Source of the DNA: Ligula intestinalis
Taxonomy: Eukaryota > Platyhelminthes > Cestoda > Diphyllobothriidea > Diphyllobothriidae
Direction of reading: 5' to 3'
DNA: 64,000 bases
Assembly: GCA_036362985.1 (NCBI GenBank)
Contig: JAYGXS010000005.1
Span: 3,024,692-3,088,691, forward strand
Position numbers and translations under genes: made by a program. The notes beneath the pieces are model-generated. The model did no database searches. It saw nothing but the letters and a program-made list of their open reading frames with translations, and was not told the origin of the DNA. Within the stretch, counting starts at the first letter, position 1; each line of letters begins with the position of its first letter. Positions 32,424-42,784 of this stretch are shown piece by piece.

Positions 32424-34452
32424 TCAAAGTCCACGAATGCCATCAGAGTGAAAGAGAGATTCCACCGAGTCAGCACCCAAAATTCGTGAAAGTTTTCCTG
32501 AATGTAGAAAACTAGTTATAGCTCTCTTAAACATAGGGTAGTTTTGCTGGGTTTTAATACTTTTGGGCAGCTTATTCCAGATTGATATGGCATTTACTGA
32601 AAAGAATTGCCGGTACTTAACTGTACCTGCCATAGGAAGAAATAAAAATACGTCTCGATGACTGGCGCGTCGAGAGTGCTCAAGCTGCCTTATTGTACTG
32701 AGAGAATTAAAGTTTTGACCATTCAAAAGGTTAACCAGTAAAAAAAGGCCCTTCTGCAATCGACGAAGCCATAGGGGATCCAGCTTTAGAAGTTTGCACC
32801 TTTGTTGATAGGCTAAGGTACGGTATTATGTAGCGAAAACTATTCTAGTGAAGAAGTGCTGCACCGATTCTATTTTCTTCCGTTCACTAGTGCACAGAAG
32901 ACTGAATAGGGGCGAGCAGTATTCAACACTAGGTCTCACATACATATTATAAAGGCTAGTTCTAACCTTTATTGTTTTAAAATTTCTAAGGATAAATCCG
33001 GTAGTTTGGCGTGCTTTCGAAACAATCAGGGCAAAGTGCTCTGATGAATTGAGACTATTAGAGTAGGATATGCCCAAATCCTTCATAACTCCTGGGACCT
33101 TTAGTTGGTGGCCATCAATGCTTAATTCCGTCTGATGATCGTCGCCAACAACCATAATGGAGAATTTGTGCCATGAAAGGGTGAGGCGCCATGTGCAACA
33201 CCACTGGGCGAAGGCCTGAAGATCCCTTTTTATCAGCTCGAGCACGATGTTGCGATCTGCCGGTTTATATCGATAAGCGACTTTTAAATCATCAGCGTAC
33301 ATGAAGGGTCTGCCATACTGAAAACAATCTGAAACGTCGTTGACAAACAGGCAAAATAGGAGCGGACCCAATGCACTACCCTGTATAACTCCACTCCTCA
33401 CATGCGTGGGGTTGGAGATAGCATTGGAAATTTTTACTCGTTGTGTGCGAGCATCTAAATAGGAAGATATTAATTTCAGAGGCATGCTACTTTTGCCGAA
33501 GGAGGCTTGTTTTAGAAGGAGGAGGTTATGATCGACCCGATCAAAGGCCTTCGTAAAATCAAAATAGACGCTATATGTGGCAAAACCGCTGTCTCTAGAT
33601 TGCAGCGAATAATCAAAGAAAGAGAGCTGACAGGTGTCACAAGATCGTGTCTCAAGAAAACCATGTTGAGCTGTATTGAGCAGGTTGTTTTCTGTCAGGT
33701 GACGCATCATTTTTTTCTTTGACTAAGATCTCCAAGATCTTCGAGGCTGCGGGAAGTGTATTTATTGGCCTAAAGTTGTCGAATGACGTCGATCGGCCAT
33801 GCTTGCGAATAGGCATATTGTGCGATTCCTTCCACAACGAAGGAAAGGTTTCGCTCTTAAGAGCAAGATTAAATAACTAACAAAGAATAGACGGCAAGAT
33901 ATCATTCGCTTCAGCTTTTGGAAGGCTAACTGGGACGCCATCTGGTCCTGGATTATAGGATTGACGATAACGACGAATGGCTACAGTCACATCCCAGTTG
34001 GTAAAACTTATGGTTTCGCGTGTGTCACCCGTCCAAGCCTGGATAGCCGGAGGTGCAGCGAACGAGCTTTCACTTAACGTTTTGGATAGGAACGCATTGA
34101 AGCTATCTGTGGTCAACTTAGCGTCAGCAATGGGGATTCCTAAAGCATCTTGAAGTATGGGGTGTTGCGTTTTCCTCTGCGCTTGTACTGTACGCGAAAA
34201 GAGTTTCGCAACATTAAGGGAAGGATTTTCAGCGAAGTGGGCCTCATCGGCTATCTGCTTTTCTTCGGAGAGCATCTTAGCCTGCTCAAAGATCAGTGTG
34301 ATCAAGGGCAGAACGGAAGTGTCGTTTTGCCGATGCAAACGACGAGATAGTTTTCGCAGCCTACGACGGAAAGACAGAGGAAGGTACACTTCATCCTTGA
34401 CATGTATTACTTTCTTACGGGGGACAAAGTGGAGGATGAGTGGATCCAGCAC
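32424..34452 (-). pseudogene. Family B LINE ORF2 reverse transcriptase (copy B2)
   Basis: The part 34452-33877 holds the connector and RT start (SYNPGPDGVPVSLPKAEAND) and ends in TAG at 33877-33879. Next come FRPINTLPAASKILEILVKE (to 33652) and, after a frameshift, a 294-codon run 33710-32826. That run has SVYFDFTKAFDRVDHNLL, SGVIQGSALGPLLFCLFVND and FMYADDLKVAYRY with intact YADD, and then RPSVEYCSPLFSLL. The last piece (32759-32424) is the C-terminal tail. RT motifs are all present, so damage is limited to a few lesions. The TAG is shared with B1 and B3. Confidence 0.8.
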
Positions 34453-34455
34453 TTT

Positions 34456-35366
34456 TTACAGTGCATCGGTACAAACATTTACATCCAAACATTGGAAAAA
34501 TTCAGACCAGTCGAGAGCGTTTAGATGTGCCAGTAGGTCAGCCGTGTTTGCTGATTGGAAGTCATGAGAAAGACTATACTTTTGGGACAATGTTTTATCC
34601 GCCTCCAGTTCTAGTTCACTAACAGCTGTAAGATGGTCTGAACTCCAAAGTGCGTCTAAGGATGACACTGAAAGTAGTTCGCATCCCCTACAAAAAATTC
34701 GGTCGAGTATGTTTGCTCCCCGAGTGGGAAAATCGACTACCTGATCCCACATGCCGATATCTATTGCCTCAAGTAAGTTCTCGAACTTTGAAGGACCGGA
34801 TGGTGGAAACTATTGCACGTCAGGAAGGTTAAAATCGCCTGCAGTCAAGCAATACTTAAGATTCAAGTCAGCTGCGGCATGAAATGCCTGCGAGAGACAA
34901 AGATCATCGTCTGCATTGGCATAAGGTGGGCGATAAACACAGCCAAATGTAAGGAGTATTTGTTTTTTAGAACAACTCGTAGCCAGCAGCTCTCCTCCAC
35001 CGCTGTGAATTGCGGATAGTCCAACGGGAGAAATGCAAGTGGCTGCTTAATAAAGATGCAGCTTCCTCCCCCACGGCCATTGTTTCGATCGTTCCGAACG
35101 CATGCATAGCCTAGAACAGAGAGTTCAGAGTCAGCTACACAGGCCGATGCCCATGTCTCGGTTACCATAACAATGTCTGGGTGGTTGACGAAAACCATAG
35201 TCTGGAGCAGAGGCATTTTATTAATCAGTGATCTGGCATTTAAAACGACCAATTTAAGAGGACATGTCTGAGGTTTCGGTGGTGGGACAGCTAGGCTGTC
35301 ACTGTTACCGCCTTCGACCAGAGCGATGTTCTTTTGACCTGAACTTTTTTTCCCTCTCTTATTTTG
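34456..35366 (-). pseudogene. Family B LINE ORF2 endonuclease (copy B2)
   Basis: The frame entering at about 35350 reads KNIALVEGG and then LVVLNARSLINK at 35252, the AP-endonuclease start. VMVTETWAS (the catalytic-Glu block), NNGRGGGSCIFI, and after a frameshift FGCVYRPP and LTAGDFNLPD (the GDFN block) follow. A stop comes soon after, then IGMWDQVVDFPTRG and WSSDHLTAV (the SDH block). All the expected endonuclease blocks are present. The frame breaks make it a pseudogene. Confidence 0.75.
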
Positions 35367-35488
35367 AGATTTGTCTCGCCATTGGTTCTCCGTTTTTCCA
35401 GCTCTATTATTAGCTGTCTCATCTTTCTCCGCTCTTTCAACTCGTAATCCGGCTGAAAAAAACTTCCATATACAGACTCAGTAAGCAT
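35291..35488 (-). pseudogene. Charged coiled-coil-like frame between ORF1 and ORF2 of copy B2
   Basis: Sixty-five codons starting MLTESVYGSFFQPDYELKER, then KKMRQLIIELEKRR-type repeats of charge. It overlaps the leader of the endonuclease frame. It may be the C-terminal part of ORF1 after a frameshift. Confidence 0.35.
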
Positions 35489-35529
35489 GGCTTGCGCTCT
35501 AGCAAGAGTTTCGCCTGTGCTTCAGTTTC

Positions 35530-36460
35530 TCAAATAACTTTTAGAGGTCGTGGCCGAGAAATTAATTCTGGAGCTGTTGGAGCCTTCCCTATTCGAAATG
35601 CCTTAAGAATGCGGAAAGACTCGCCTGGTTTTAGCAACGGTTTGGCGTACACATGCATAAGACCCACGTCATGGTCAATTCGTTCTTGTGCAATTGACGA
35701 CTCTGACTCTGGGGCCCCCTTTACAACTATTTTCTGCTTGCGACTCAATGGGGCATATGTTGCAAGCTCACGTGTATCAGCCGAGGGAGCAATTGTATCC
35801 AGTACACGCGGTTCTGATGTACTGGCTATTGGGTAAGCTGAATGCAAACCCGTGAACCGTTTGGCTTTCTTAGGCTTATGCCTCTTTTGAGTTATGATCT
35901 TGTCAAACTCTTGGTCATCGCTTTTTTGTGCAGAGTCGAGCAACAATGTTGTGCTAGGATGCAAATCCCGATAATTGCTTGTGTCGCTTAAGCCAAGTGA
36001 CGATGGTATAGCCCGTGGGCTTGACACATGATCTGATATGCAGGTTTCAGGCCTGTCGATAGACATGTCCAAATTCAAGTCAATATCAGCGTCAACTCGT
36101 TCTTGTGTAATTGTTGACGCTATCTCTGGAGCCCCTGTTACAACTATATTCTGCTTGTGACTCACTGGTGCATCTGTTGCGAGCTCACGAGTTCCGACCA
36201 AGCGGCCATCTGTATCCGGTACTAAAGGTTTGATGGGTCCTGATGTGCCGGTTTTTGGGTTAGCTGACTGCGCATTCCTGGCGAATTTAGCCTTTCGAGC
36301 CTTTCTAGCCCTATGCTTTTTTGGCTTCATGATCTTATCGATCTCTGTATCATCGCTTTCTAGTGCAGCATCAAGCAACGATTTGATGCTAGGACGCAAA
36401 TGCAGATCATTGTTAGTGCTGCCTGAGCAGAGTAACGATGGCGTAGACTGCGGATTTATT
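35530..36460 (-). pseudogene. Family B LINE ORF1, second frame, with internal duplication
   Basis: The frame is open from about 36470 to the TAA/TAG at 35530. It contains two homologous units of roughly 110-125 residues. Unit 1 includes LRPSIKSLLDAALESDDTEI, KPKKHRARKARKAKF, TRELATDAPVSHKQNIVVTG and APEIASTITQERVDADIDL. Unit 2 includes LHPSTTLLLDSAQKSDDQEF, KRHKPKKAKRF, TRELATYAPLSRKQKIVVKG and APESESSIAQERIDHDVGL. The basic clusters suggest nucleic-acid binding, as expected for ORF1 proteins. It continues the ORF1 frame at 36977-36456 after a frameshift. Confidence 0.65.
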
Positions 36461-36977
36461 TTAGTTTCTTTGCGATCGAGTGAGACCCCGCTGGTTTACT
36501 TGGTTCGGCAGATGATATGCGAGTTTCAGTTTTACCGGCCGAGGCTATCTGAGCATATGTTCTTTTATTTACCCCCGGTTTTTGGCCGACAAGGGCTGTT
36601 TTAACCGCTGTATAAGAAATATGCGTTTTTATATAGGCTATCTCTGGTTTCAGTTTATTTACCTCGTGGTAAAGTTCCTGCTTCATCTCCGAAAACTCCT
36701 GGCGGAGGACGAAGTCCTCACAGTCTAACTTCGGTAAACGTAGTCGACATCTTGGCCGTTTGGTGGGAGGTGGAGAATTTATAAAATTATCTAAGTGGCC
36801 ATATCGGCAGTTACTTTCTGGTCGTATCTTAACATAGTTGTCAAGGGCCCGTGTCGAAGTGGCCGGGCTGCCTGAGGTGCTAACACCGCTAATAACCAGA
36901 TTTGGCGACCCGGGTTCGAGATCCGGCGGAGGCGAAACGTTTCGTGCTAGCGGACTTGTAGCATCTAAAGCCTCCAT
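36456..36977 (-). pseudogene. Family B LINE ORF1, first frame
   Basis: The ATG at 36977 gives MEALDATSPLARNVSPPPDL and 173 codons. The segment is Pro/Ser-rich, then basic (PPPTKRPRCRLRLPKLDCED), then coiled-coil-like (FSEMKQELYHEVNKLKPEI), and ends KKLK before TAA. The other frame continues the protein, so the two were one ORF1. The track of open sequence upstream of the ATG (to 37208) has no convincing start. Confidence 0.6.
36851..36935 (+). other. tRNA-Ser-like sequence, antisense within LINE ORF1
   Basis: The plus strand reads GTCGAAGTGGCCGGGCTG at the D-arm and GCTAATAACCA around a GCT-like anticodon. It has a complete T arm: CCGGG (36910-36914), TTCGAGA, TCCGG (36922-36926). The order and spacing follow a type II serine tRNA. 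The acceptor and anticodon stems do not pair well, so it is at most a tRNA relic. Confidence 0.35.
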
Positions 36978-37193
36978 GTTATGTAAGATTTTTTTGTGTT
37001 GCGACCTGCGTGTGATACTGCCAATTAAGTCGGAAGCCAAATCAAAGAGCCCGTAGGGGTGAGGCGGAGAGAAGATCGATTGGCCAGGTAGTGCAAGTTT
37101 ACTGAGACAAGCAGGTTTCAGCAAGTCAGAGTAAAATATTGAGTTCCTGACATATACAATGAAATGTGTTTGGTTAAAAAATTTCCTTAGGAA

Positions 37194-37239
37194 TAACGTG
37201 AGAGTCACTTTTATCCTAACGTGAGAGTCACTTTTATCC
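37194..37239. repeat. Two exact tandem copies of a 23-bp unit
   Basis: TAACGTGAGAGTCACTTTTATCC-type unit, with the core GTGAGAGTCACTTTTATCC, at 37194-37216 and 37217-37239. It lies at the presumed 5' edge of LINE copy B2. Confidence 0.85.
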
Positions 37240-37479
37240 TAAATATTATGACAGTTTTAGGATAAGGGTATATAACAACACAGTGATATAAGGACTCAGC
37301 CTCGGCCTCTGTAAATAGGATTTTCAAAGGGTCTGTCTATCTCCCACATTCATATTGAATCATAACTGCAGGGCACAGTTCTGATTCCTCACGATCCGGT
37401 ATGTCTCTATGAGGTCACATGGGATCTGCCTGTACTCAACGGGAAATGTTAATTTCCTCAAGTGTGCATTTGTAAGATG

Positions 37480-38650
37480 AGGACTTTAGGCTCTTCACCA
37501 CTTTTGTTGCCCTCCGTCAGCCCTTTCAAATACATTTTAGTCTTTTTGCAAGCACGAACGCCACGCCTAGACTTAATGTGTCAGATGCGAACGAATAAAT
37601 GTCCCGTATAATTTTCCGAAAAGGTCTTCATCGATATCCACAAATGTTCATTTAATGGCAAAGATAATGCTCGTCACCCTCTTGGCAGCCCTGAAACATT
37701 GCGAAGAGGGTTTCAGAGATGACACAATTGCGATACACAGGTCCATTTGTTCGGTAACTTTCAACAGACACCGGCATTAAGGAAGTTTTTTTGAGAGTCG
37801 CTTAATGCGCTCATCTTCTTGGTTGTGGGCCGCAGCGTAAAACACTGCTCAAAGGTAAACTGCACTTACCATTTTTGGACTATTCACCTTGATGGTGAAG
37901 TCCTTCTTGAAGTGTTTGTTCGTCATTTGTGTTTCTGATAGGTTGCCATAGCTAAATATCATCTGCAAACAGGACTTTATTGCTGTCCACTCAATGCCTA
38001 CAGTCTTTGACGTAGATTAAGAACAATAGTGGCTCAAGCACGGAGCCCTGAGGCACACCACTGGCAACTGGCACCGAAGTGGATTTCGCGTTGCCAATGC
38101 ACACGGAATGCGATCGGCCTACGAAGAAATATCCTGCTCAATTGATTAAATTCCCCCTTATCCCGGAGTTGCCTGTAGAGTCGCCGCTGGTGATTGACAT
38201 TATCGAAAGCTTTATTGAAGTCGACGCAAAAACATTAGCGTTAGCATTCTCGTCAAATGATCTGGACCACTGCTCTATTGAATAAAGCATGTTTGTCAAG
38301 CAGGAGTGGCTTCCTCGAAATCCAAGTTTGGGACCGTCAAATAAGACTTTTTCTTCGAGAAACTTCATGGTAGCCTTGTTGAATCTCTGTTCCATAACTC
38401 TGCAACAAATGCCAGTTAGGCTCACTGGTCAATACTTCTTTGCGCTGGTTCTGGATGCACCCTTGTGGATGGAGTATATGTTCACAAATTTCCTGTAAGA
38501 TGGGAGAAGGCTGACTAAAAAATCTGCAAAAGCGGTCTGAAGAGCTCCGAAGCGAGCTTTTGCAGTACTTTTGCCGGTATTTGGTCTGGACTGGGACACT
38601 CAGCTTCGTTAATCGCAAGAAGTTCTAACATCCTCTTTTGTGAAACCAAG
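37480..38650 (-). pseudogene. Family D LINE (CR1-type) reverse transcriptase, decayed
   Basis: Minus-strand translation in changing frames gives LLAINEAECPSPDQIPAKVL (RT start), VRLTGICCRVMEQRFN-like remnants, EEKVLFDGPKLGFRGSHSCL, TNMLYSIEQWSRSFDENANA, then a palm region equivalent to VDFNKAFDNVNHQR, VPVASGVPQGSVL-like sequence and LFADDI. The end has LYGTFIRSHL. The order is that of a CR1-type RT related to family C. Frame changes are frequent. Confidence 0.6.
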
Positions 38651-38689
38651 CTCATCCATGATTGTGTCATTACGCCCTTCAGAGATAAA

Positions 38690-39765
38690 AGTCAGTTAGC
38701 AAACATTACATTTCTGTGAGTAATAAGTCTTGAAACCGGTATATGCTTCCTGTTCCGCTTTAACAATAGCCCTAATCTGCAACAAATTAACGATCTTACT
38801 GCTGTTCAATGAACTTAAGCCCTTTTTAACACCTCCATGTTAATGTCACTACCCCTGAGCTCCACATCTTGCAATTCTCCTTTTTTGGTCTCCAAATATG
38901 CTTTCGTCTGGAAAGATCTTCCCACTAGAAATTAGCTTGTTGTCTAAATCACAGATTTTCAAAGGCAAATTACATCAGCATCTACATTTGGAGTAAATAA
39001 AGACCTTATGTCTATTTACCTTCCAAACAAGCAACTTTTAAACATCAAAAAGGGTCCTCCTGGCATTTGAGGCTGTTCCCAAGTTAGCACCATAGTTTCT
39101 AAATATGCTTATATTTTCCTCTGCAAATCAAACATCATTTCCAAATGATGCCAAATTTTCTCCGTTACAACCTTGGCGGTGGTCTTCGAGGTTGCCGTTG
39201 ATGATCATCGTGGATTCTTACGTTGTCGTCAACTTGTCGGTGGACTCTCCAATCTGCTTACTCGCACCTCGGTGATGCTGCCGTGACTTAAACGGCCCTC
39301 TCCGCGTTTCGGCTCTGTTGTCCCCGATGAGCTAAGATTGTCTCAGAAACATGGTGCTGCCTGATGTTTTCCCACAACAAGTAGCGTTTCAAACTGTCAT
39401 AATCGCTATCCTGTCTCATTATATCGCATCTCATCATTATTAATCTAACTACCTATTTAAGCAGTTTTTTCTCCATATTTTTTTTGGAAATCAGTGGCCT
39501 GCTGAACTCTGCCACAGATATGGGATTTTTTTAGCTGCGCCATTTATCTAATAATTTTGGCTATTATTTTATTAGAGGATCTGCTGTAAATCGGATCTGA
39601 CTTACTATGTATAACATACTTCTCATTCTGTTGTTATACAGTTGCTTATTCGCAGTTGTGATTACCAAATTTGTACTTATTGTTACCACAGCACTAAGTT
39701 TGTAATGATAGGGCACCTTCAGCCTGAAGTATAACATATATTTATTCAGACAGCCAAAGGAATCG
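38690..39765 (+). pseudogene. Family A LINE, RT tail and long 3' UTR (second copy)
   Basis: Collinear with 11550-12720: the block CTTTTTTGGTCTCCAAATATG, the TAGCTTGTTGTCTAAATC block and, near the end, CCACAGCACTAAGTTTGTAA. Only RT C-terminal remnants are coding-like. Confidence 0.55.
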
Positions 39766-39789
39766 CTCCTTTAACAGAGCAGCATATTC

Positions 39790-40195
39790 TCACTATTTAT
39801 AGAGAATGGTTGCTTGATTTTTCGGATTTTTGAAAGAACTGCTATTATAATCCCAGTGTTTAAAGGTGACCTTCGTTCTCATATTCATATTTTAGTGGTG
39901 TTCATAAAACATTCTCTCTTCGCGTTTGCTTCTTATATAGCTGACGAAATTCTTAGTTATTCCAAAATGGCTTTTTGCGCGATCATTTGTCTGAGACACG
40001 CCTAAAGACCATTTGCAAACCTACTGACTTCCCTTCGAAATGATAATCTATCTTTGTGAGTTAATTTTGCGATTTAAGTTAAGCCTTTGTTCAAGTTTTC
40101 ACAGGTGAGCCATAGCTGAATTAGAATTTCTAAGACTTCGGAGCCTCCTTATTGACTTTATTAGTTGGTAGGTGTCTGTGGCAGGCGCCTGTCTA
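39790..40195 (+). pseudogene. Family A LINE, RT start fragment
   Basis: FFERTAIIIPVFK-like sequence is followed by HKTLSL, SYIADEILSYSKMAFC-type remnants and FHR.AIAELEFLRLRS. This parallels the RT start at 24780-25140. Confidence 0.45.
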
Positions 40196-40234
40196 ACCTA
40201 ACTGAATAAGGGATCTGCTAACCACGCTTGCGCC

Positions 40235-40830
40235 ATTTTTAGCCCACTTCACAGGGCGCCAGGCCTGCCAAGAGGGCGACCAGTGTTACTTTGCTATTGA
40301 ACGAACTTTTTAACGATCTTGATAAAGAAAAATTTGGGAAAATATACGAGATCTTTATTAGTTCACATGTAGGATTGGGAGTTCTGGTGTGGCGCCCGTG
40401 ATTGCAAAAAAGATTACAAGCTACCGGAAAGGGTTCAAAGGAGGGTAACAAAAGTTGTGAATGGCCTTTAGTACTTATCCCACGAATGCAGACTTGAGGC
40501 ACTTAAGCTTTTTTCTCTTGAGTGTGGGCAGATCTGATGTGATTTCATACAGACAAAGCAGCTCTTGAGCAATCGGGCCTGTGTCCTACAGTTTGACGAC
40601 TTCGTCGCATTCGCCCAATCAGATAAACTTCGTGAGAATTCCCTCAAACGTCTGGATGTCAGCAGCCGTTCATTTTCACAGCGAGTAACTAAAGCCTGAA
40701 AAGGCCTGTCCGAGAAGATCATGATGGCAAACGCTACAGACATATTGAAACACCATTTCGATGTATATTTACTTAACATACACCATTTACATGCAGAGGA
40801 AAGTACTTTTAAAACATACAAAATCTTTGA
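40235..40830 (+). pseudogene. CR1-type LINE RT C-terminal fragment (family C/D)
   Basis: Across frames: AKRATSVTLLLNELFNDLDK, EKFGKIYEIFISSHV, ERVQRRVTKVVNGL, YLSHECRLEALKLFSLEC and ANATDILKHHFDVYLLN. This is the thumb and tail of a CR1-type RT. Confidence 0.6.
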
Positions 40831-41039
40831 TCACACATACAGATGAAACATCTATCTGCTTCTCGACATGTTTTATGTACGACCCTCAGGATGACTGTAC
40901 GAAAATTTCACTGTTTAAATGTGCACACATGTGGATGTAACTCACTATTTGTTGTTACATATTTATCTTATGTACTGTATGTTCACTATATTTGCCAACA
41001 GTTTTCAATAAGGTCTTAAAAGGCATTGTCGATTACTCT

Positions 41040-41290
41040 AAATAACCTGAAAATATTGGAAGTACTAGTCTATTTTACTCTTTATAGAGCGATCATATTC
41101 AGCGGTGGTTCGTTCTACACTCCGTCCAATTATTATAACTATTCTCCGTTCCACGTTTTACAACTCTGAAAATGGGCTTCATGGTCTCTAGTGATGCTCA
41201 TAGCGGTTCTGCTATTTTCACCAACTTTTCGCTAGACTTTGCAGCCTACAAGGTCACATCGCCGGCGTTTCAGTGATGATCTCATGATTG
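41040..41290 (+). repeat. Family A LINE 3' UTR fragment
   Basis: ATGGGCTTCATGGTCTCTAG and CGGCGTTTCAGTGATGATCT blocks are shared almost exactly with 12056-12170. Confidence 0.7.
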
Positions 41291-41725
41291 GAAAGGAAAC
41301 AGAAAATAATGACCTTCAATTTTTACTTTGAGGGATGTTGTCAAATTACCTTGCCTTGCATCATGTTTCCCTCGAACCACGACATCTCCATTATTCACAC
41401 CACAATCAAATAATCGGAGACTCGCATGATTTAAGGCACTCGCGTTTCGTTTGCTGCTAACCATCACAAGAGTTCCATTCTGGCTACTGATATGTTAAGG
41501 TCTCATATCAGTGGTCGCCTTTCGCCGGGCCGTCGTGCAAACAAGCATACTTGGGCAGGCTATACTGGCGTTTCTTACTCGTTTTACGGATTTTGTCATA
41601 GTCTCAGCTGCCACCTATGCTCAAACAACCCTGCTCCTCCATATCCCATCATAAAGAGTTTAACTCCATTATTTTTGAAAGTGGGTCTTAAATTTATACT
41701 GCCCCCAACTTCGTCCTAGGAGATA
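41291..41725. other. No recognised gene
   Basis: Only short frames are present. No repeat family was assigned. Confidence 0.4.
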
Positions 41726-41727
41726 TA

Positions 41728-42119
41728 CAAGGTGTCCCAAAAATGTATACACATTTTACATAATTTTATAATTGGTTTTTTCATAATTTATTGTCATAAA
41801 AATGTAAAAATATTTAAAAGTATTAGGTTATTGTTTATTTTGCACTGAATATTCTCAATCGACGTCCATTTTGATCACGAAACTGCTGACAACACAAAGC
41901 AATGGAATAGTTCGCACCATGAAACATTTCTCTGCGTATTCGGGTGCATTCATGTTGAATGGCTTCTCTAAATTCAGTCACTTTTTCAATAGTCAAAATG
42001 TAGTGAAAAAACAATAATATGACGAATGAAAATATGTTTTTGCGTTTGAAATAATACGGTTACAATAAACAACAGGTTCACAATTACTTTTAATGTGTAT
42101 ACAATTTTTGGACACCCTA
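41728..42119 (-). mobile_element. Mariner-type deletion derivative (392 bp) with TA duplication
   Basis: The terminal inverted repeats read CAAGGTGTCCCAAAAATGTA at the left and, reverse-complemented, TAGGGTGTCCAAAAATTGTA at the right, both continuing with TACACATT. TA occurs on both sides (41726-41727 and 42120-42121). Size, TIRs and TA target fit a Tc1/mariner element that lost most of its transposase gene. Confidence 0.75.
41835..41996 (-). pseudogene. C-terminal remnant of the mariner-type transposase
   Basis: An intact 53-codon frame ends in TAA just inside the left TIR. It reads LTIEKVTEFREAIQHECTRI, then RREMFHGANYSIALCCQQFR and DQNGRRL. The layout (a helix starting xLREAI, then REM.....S...RC..C...NG...) is that of the last 50 residues of mariner/IS630-type transposases. 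The DNA-binding and catalytic DDE/D parts are gone, so it cannot transpose itself. A full-length relative elsewhere in the genome could mobilise it through the TIRs. Confidence 0.6.
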
Positions 42120-42121
42120 TA

Positions 42122-42784
42122 TGCTGGCGTCAATTCAACGGACAATGAAATTTAAAAAATGCTCCCACTCAATGAGATGCAGTGTGAAAGAATTGTAGAA
42201 CCATAACTATTTTAAAAGGTTGGTCGAATGTAATCATGTCCTGATGGTTGTCATTTGTCAAATATTAGATCATCCAGCTCTATTTTAAAATAAAAATAAT
42301 ATTGGCAATCAACTTCTCGCTTCAAAGCGATTCAGGGGTCTTATCGCTAATTAACTGTACAATACGGTTCAGGGACCTTAGTACGTGCATTCCATTCTCA
42401 TCTCCTAAACATGACCACAGAATGAGTGGTGCAGACCCGTGGCCACGGATAATCTGGAATTTCCATAGTAAGATACACGTTAAACCACAAACAAAACATC
42501 ACAGTCACGGAAATAATTATCAACACAAGGGGCAAGACAAAGTGGAAAGTTATTAAAAACTGGGCCTACGATGGAAGCACAGGTAAGCGATATATTCACA
42601 TTTCGCCAACATAACTTTTGCATTGACAATTGGACTGGCGTTACTGATACTTAAAAGGCCCCTACCTCCTATGGGTGGTGAATGTTTTGGTGTCAATTTA
42701 ATGCTTGACGACGGACTTCAATGAAAAATTTAAATCTCAAATTAGTAAAGACTTAAATCTGGCAAGCCGTCTTCAGCCCTATAA
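42122..42784. other. No recognised gene
   Basis: AT-rich sequence with one 84-codon frame (42302-42556) that I do not recognise. Confidence 0.4.

Larger units (their letters stand above)
31971..37195 (-). mobile_element. Family B LINE copy B2, longest copy (about 5.2 kb)
   Basis: On the minus strand, in order: ORF1 (two frames, 36977 to 35530); a charged coiled-coil-like frame (35291-35488); AP-type endonuclease (about 35340-34456); RT (34452-32424); and a 3' UTR ending at the ATAATAATATGTTTATTAT tail at about 31971. CR1/Jockey-type elements have this two-ORF order. It is the only copy in the window with ORF1, and it serves as the reference for B1, B3 and the fragments. Stops and frame changes in each ORF show it is inactive. 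The 5' end is uncertain. Confidence 0.8.
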
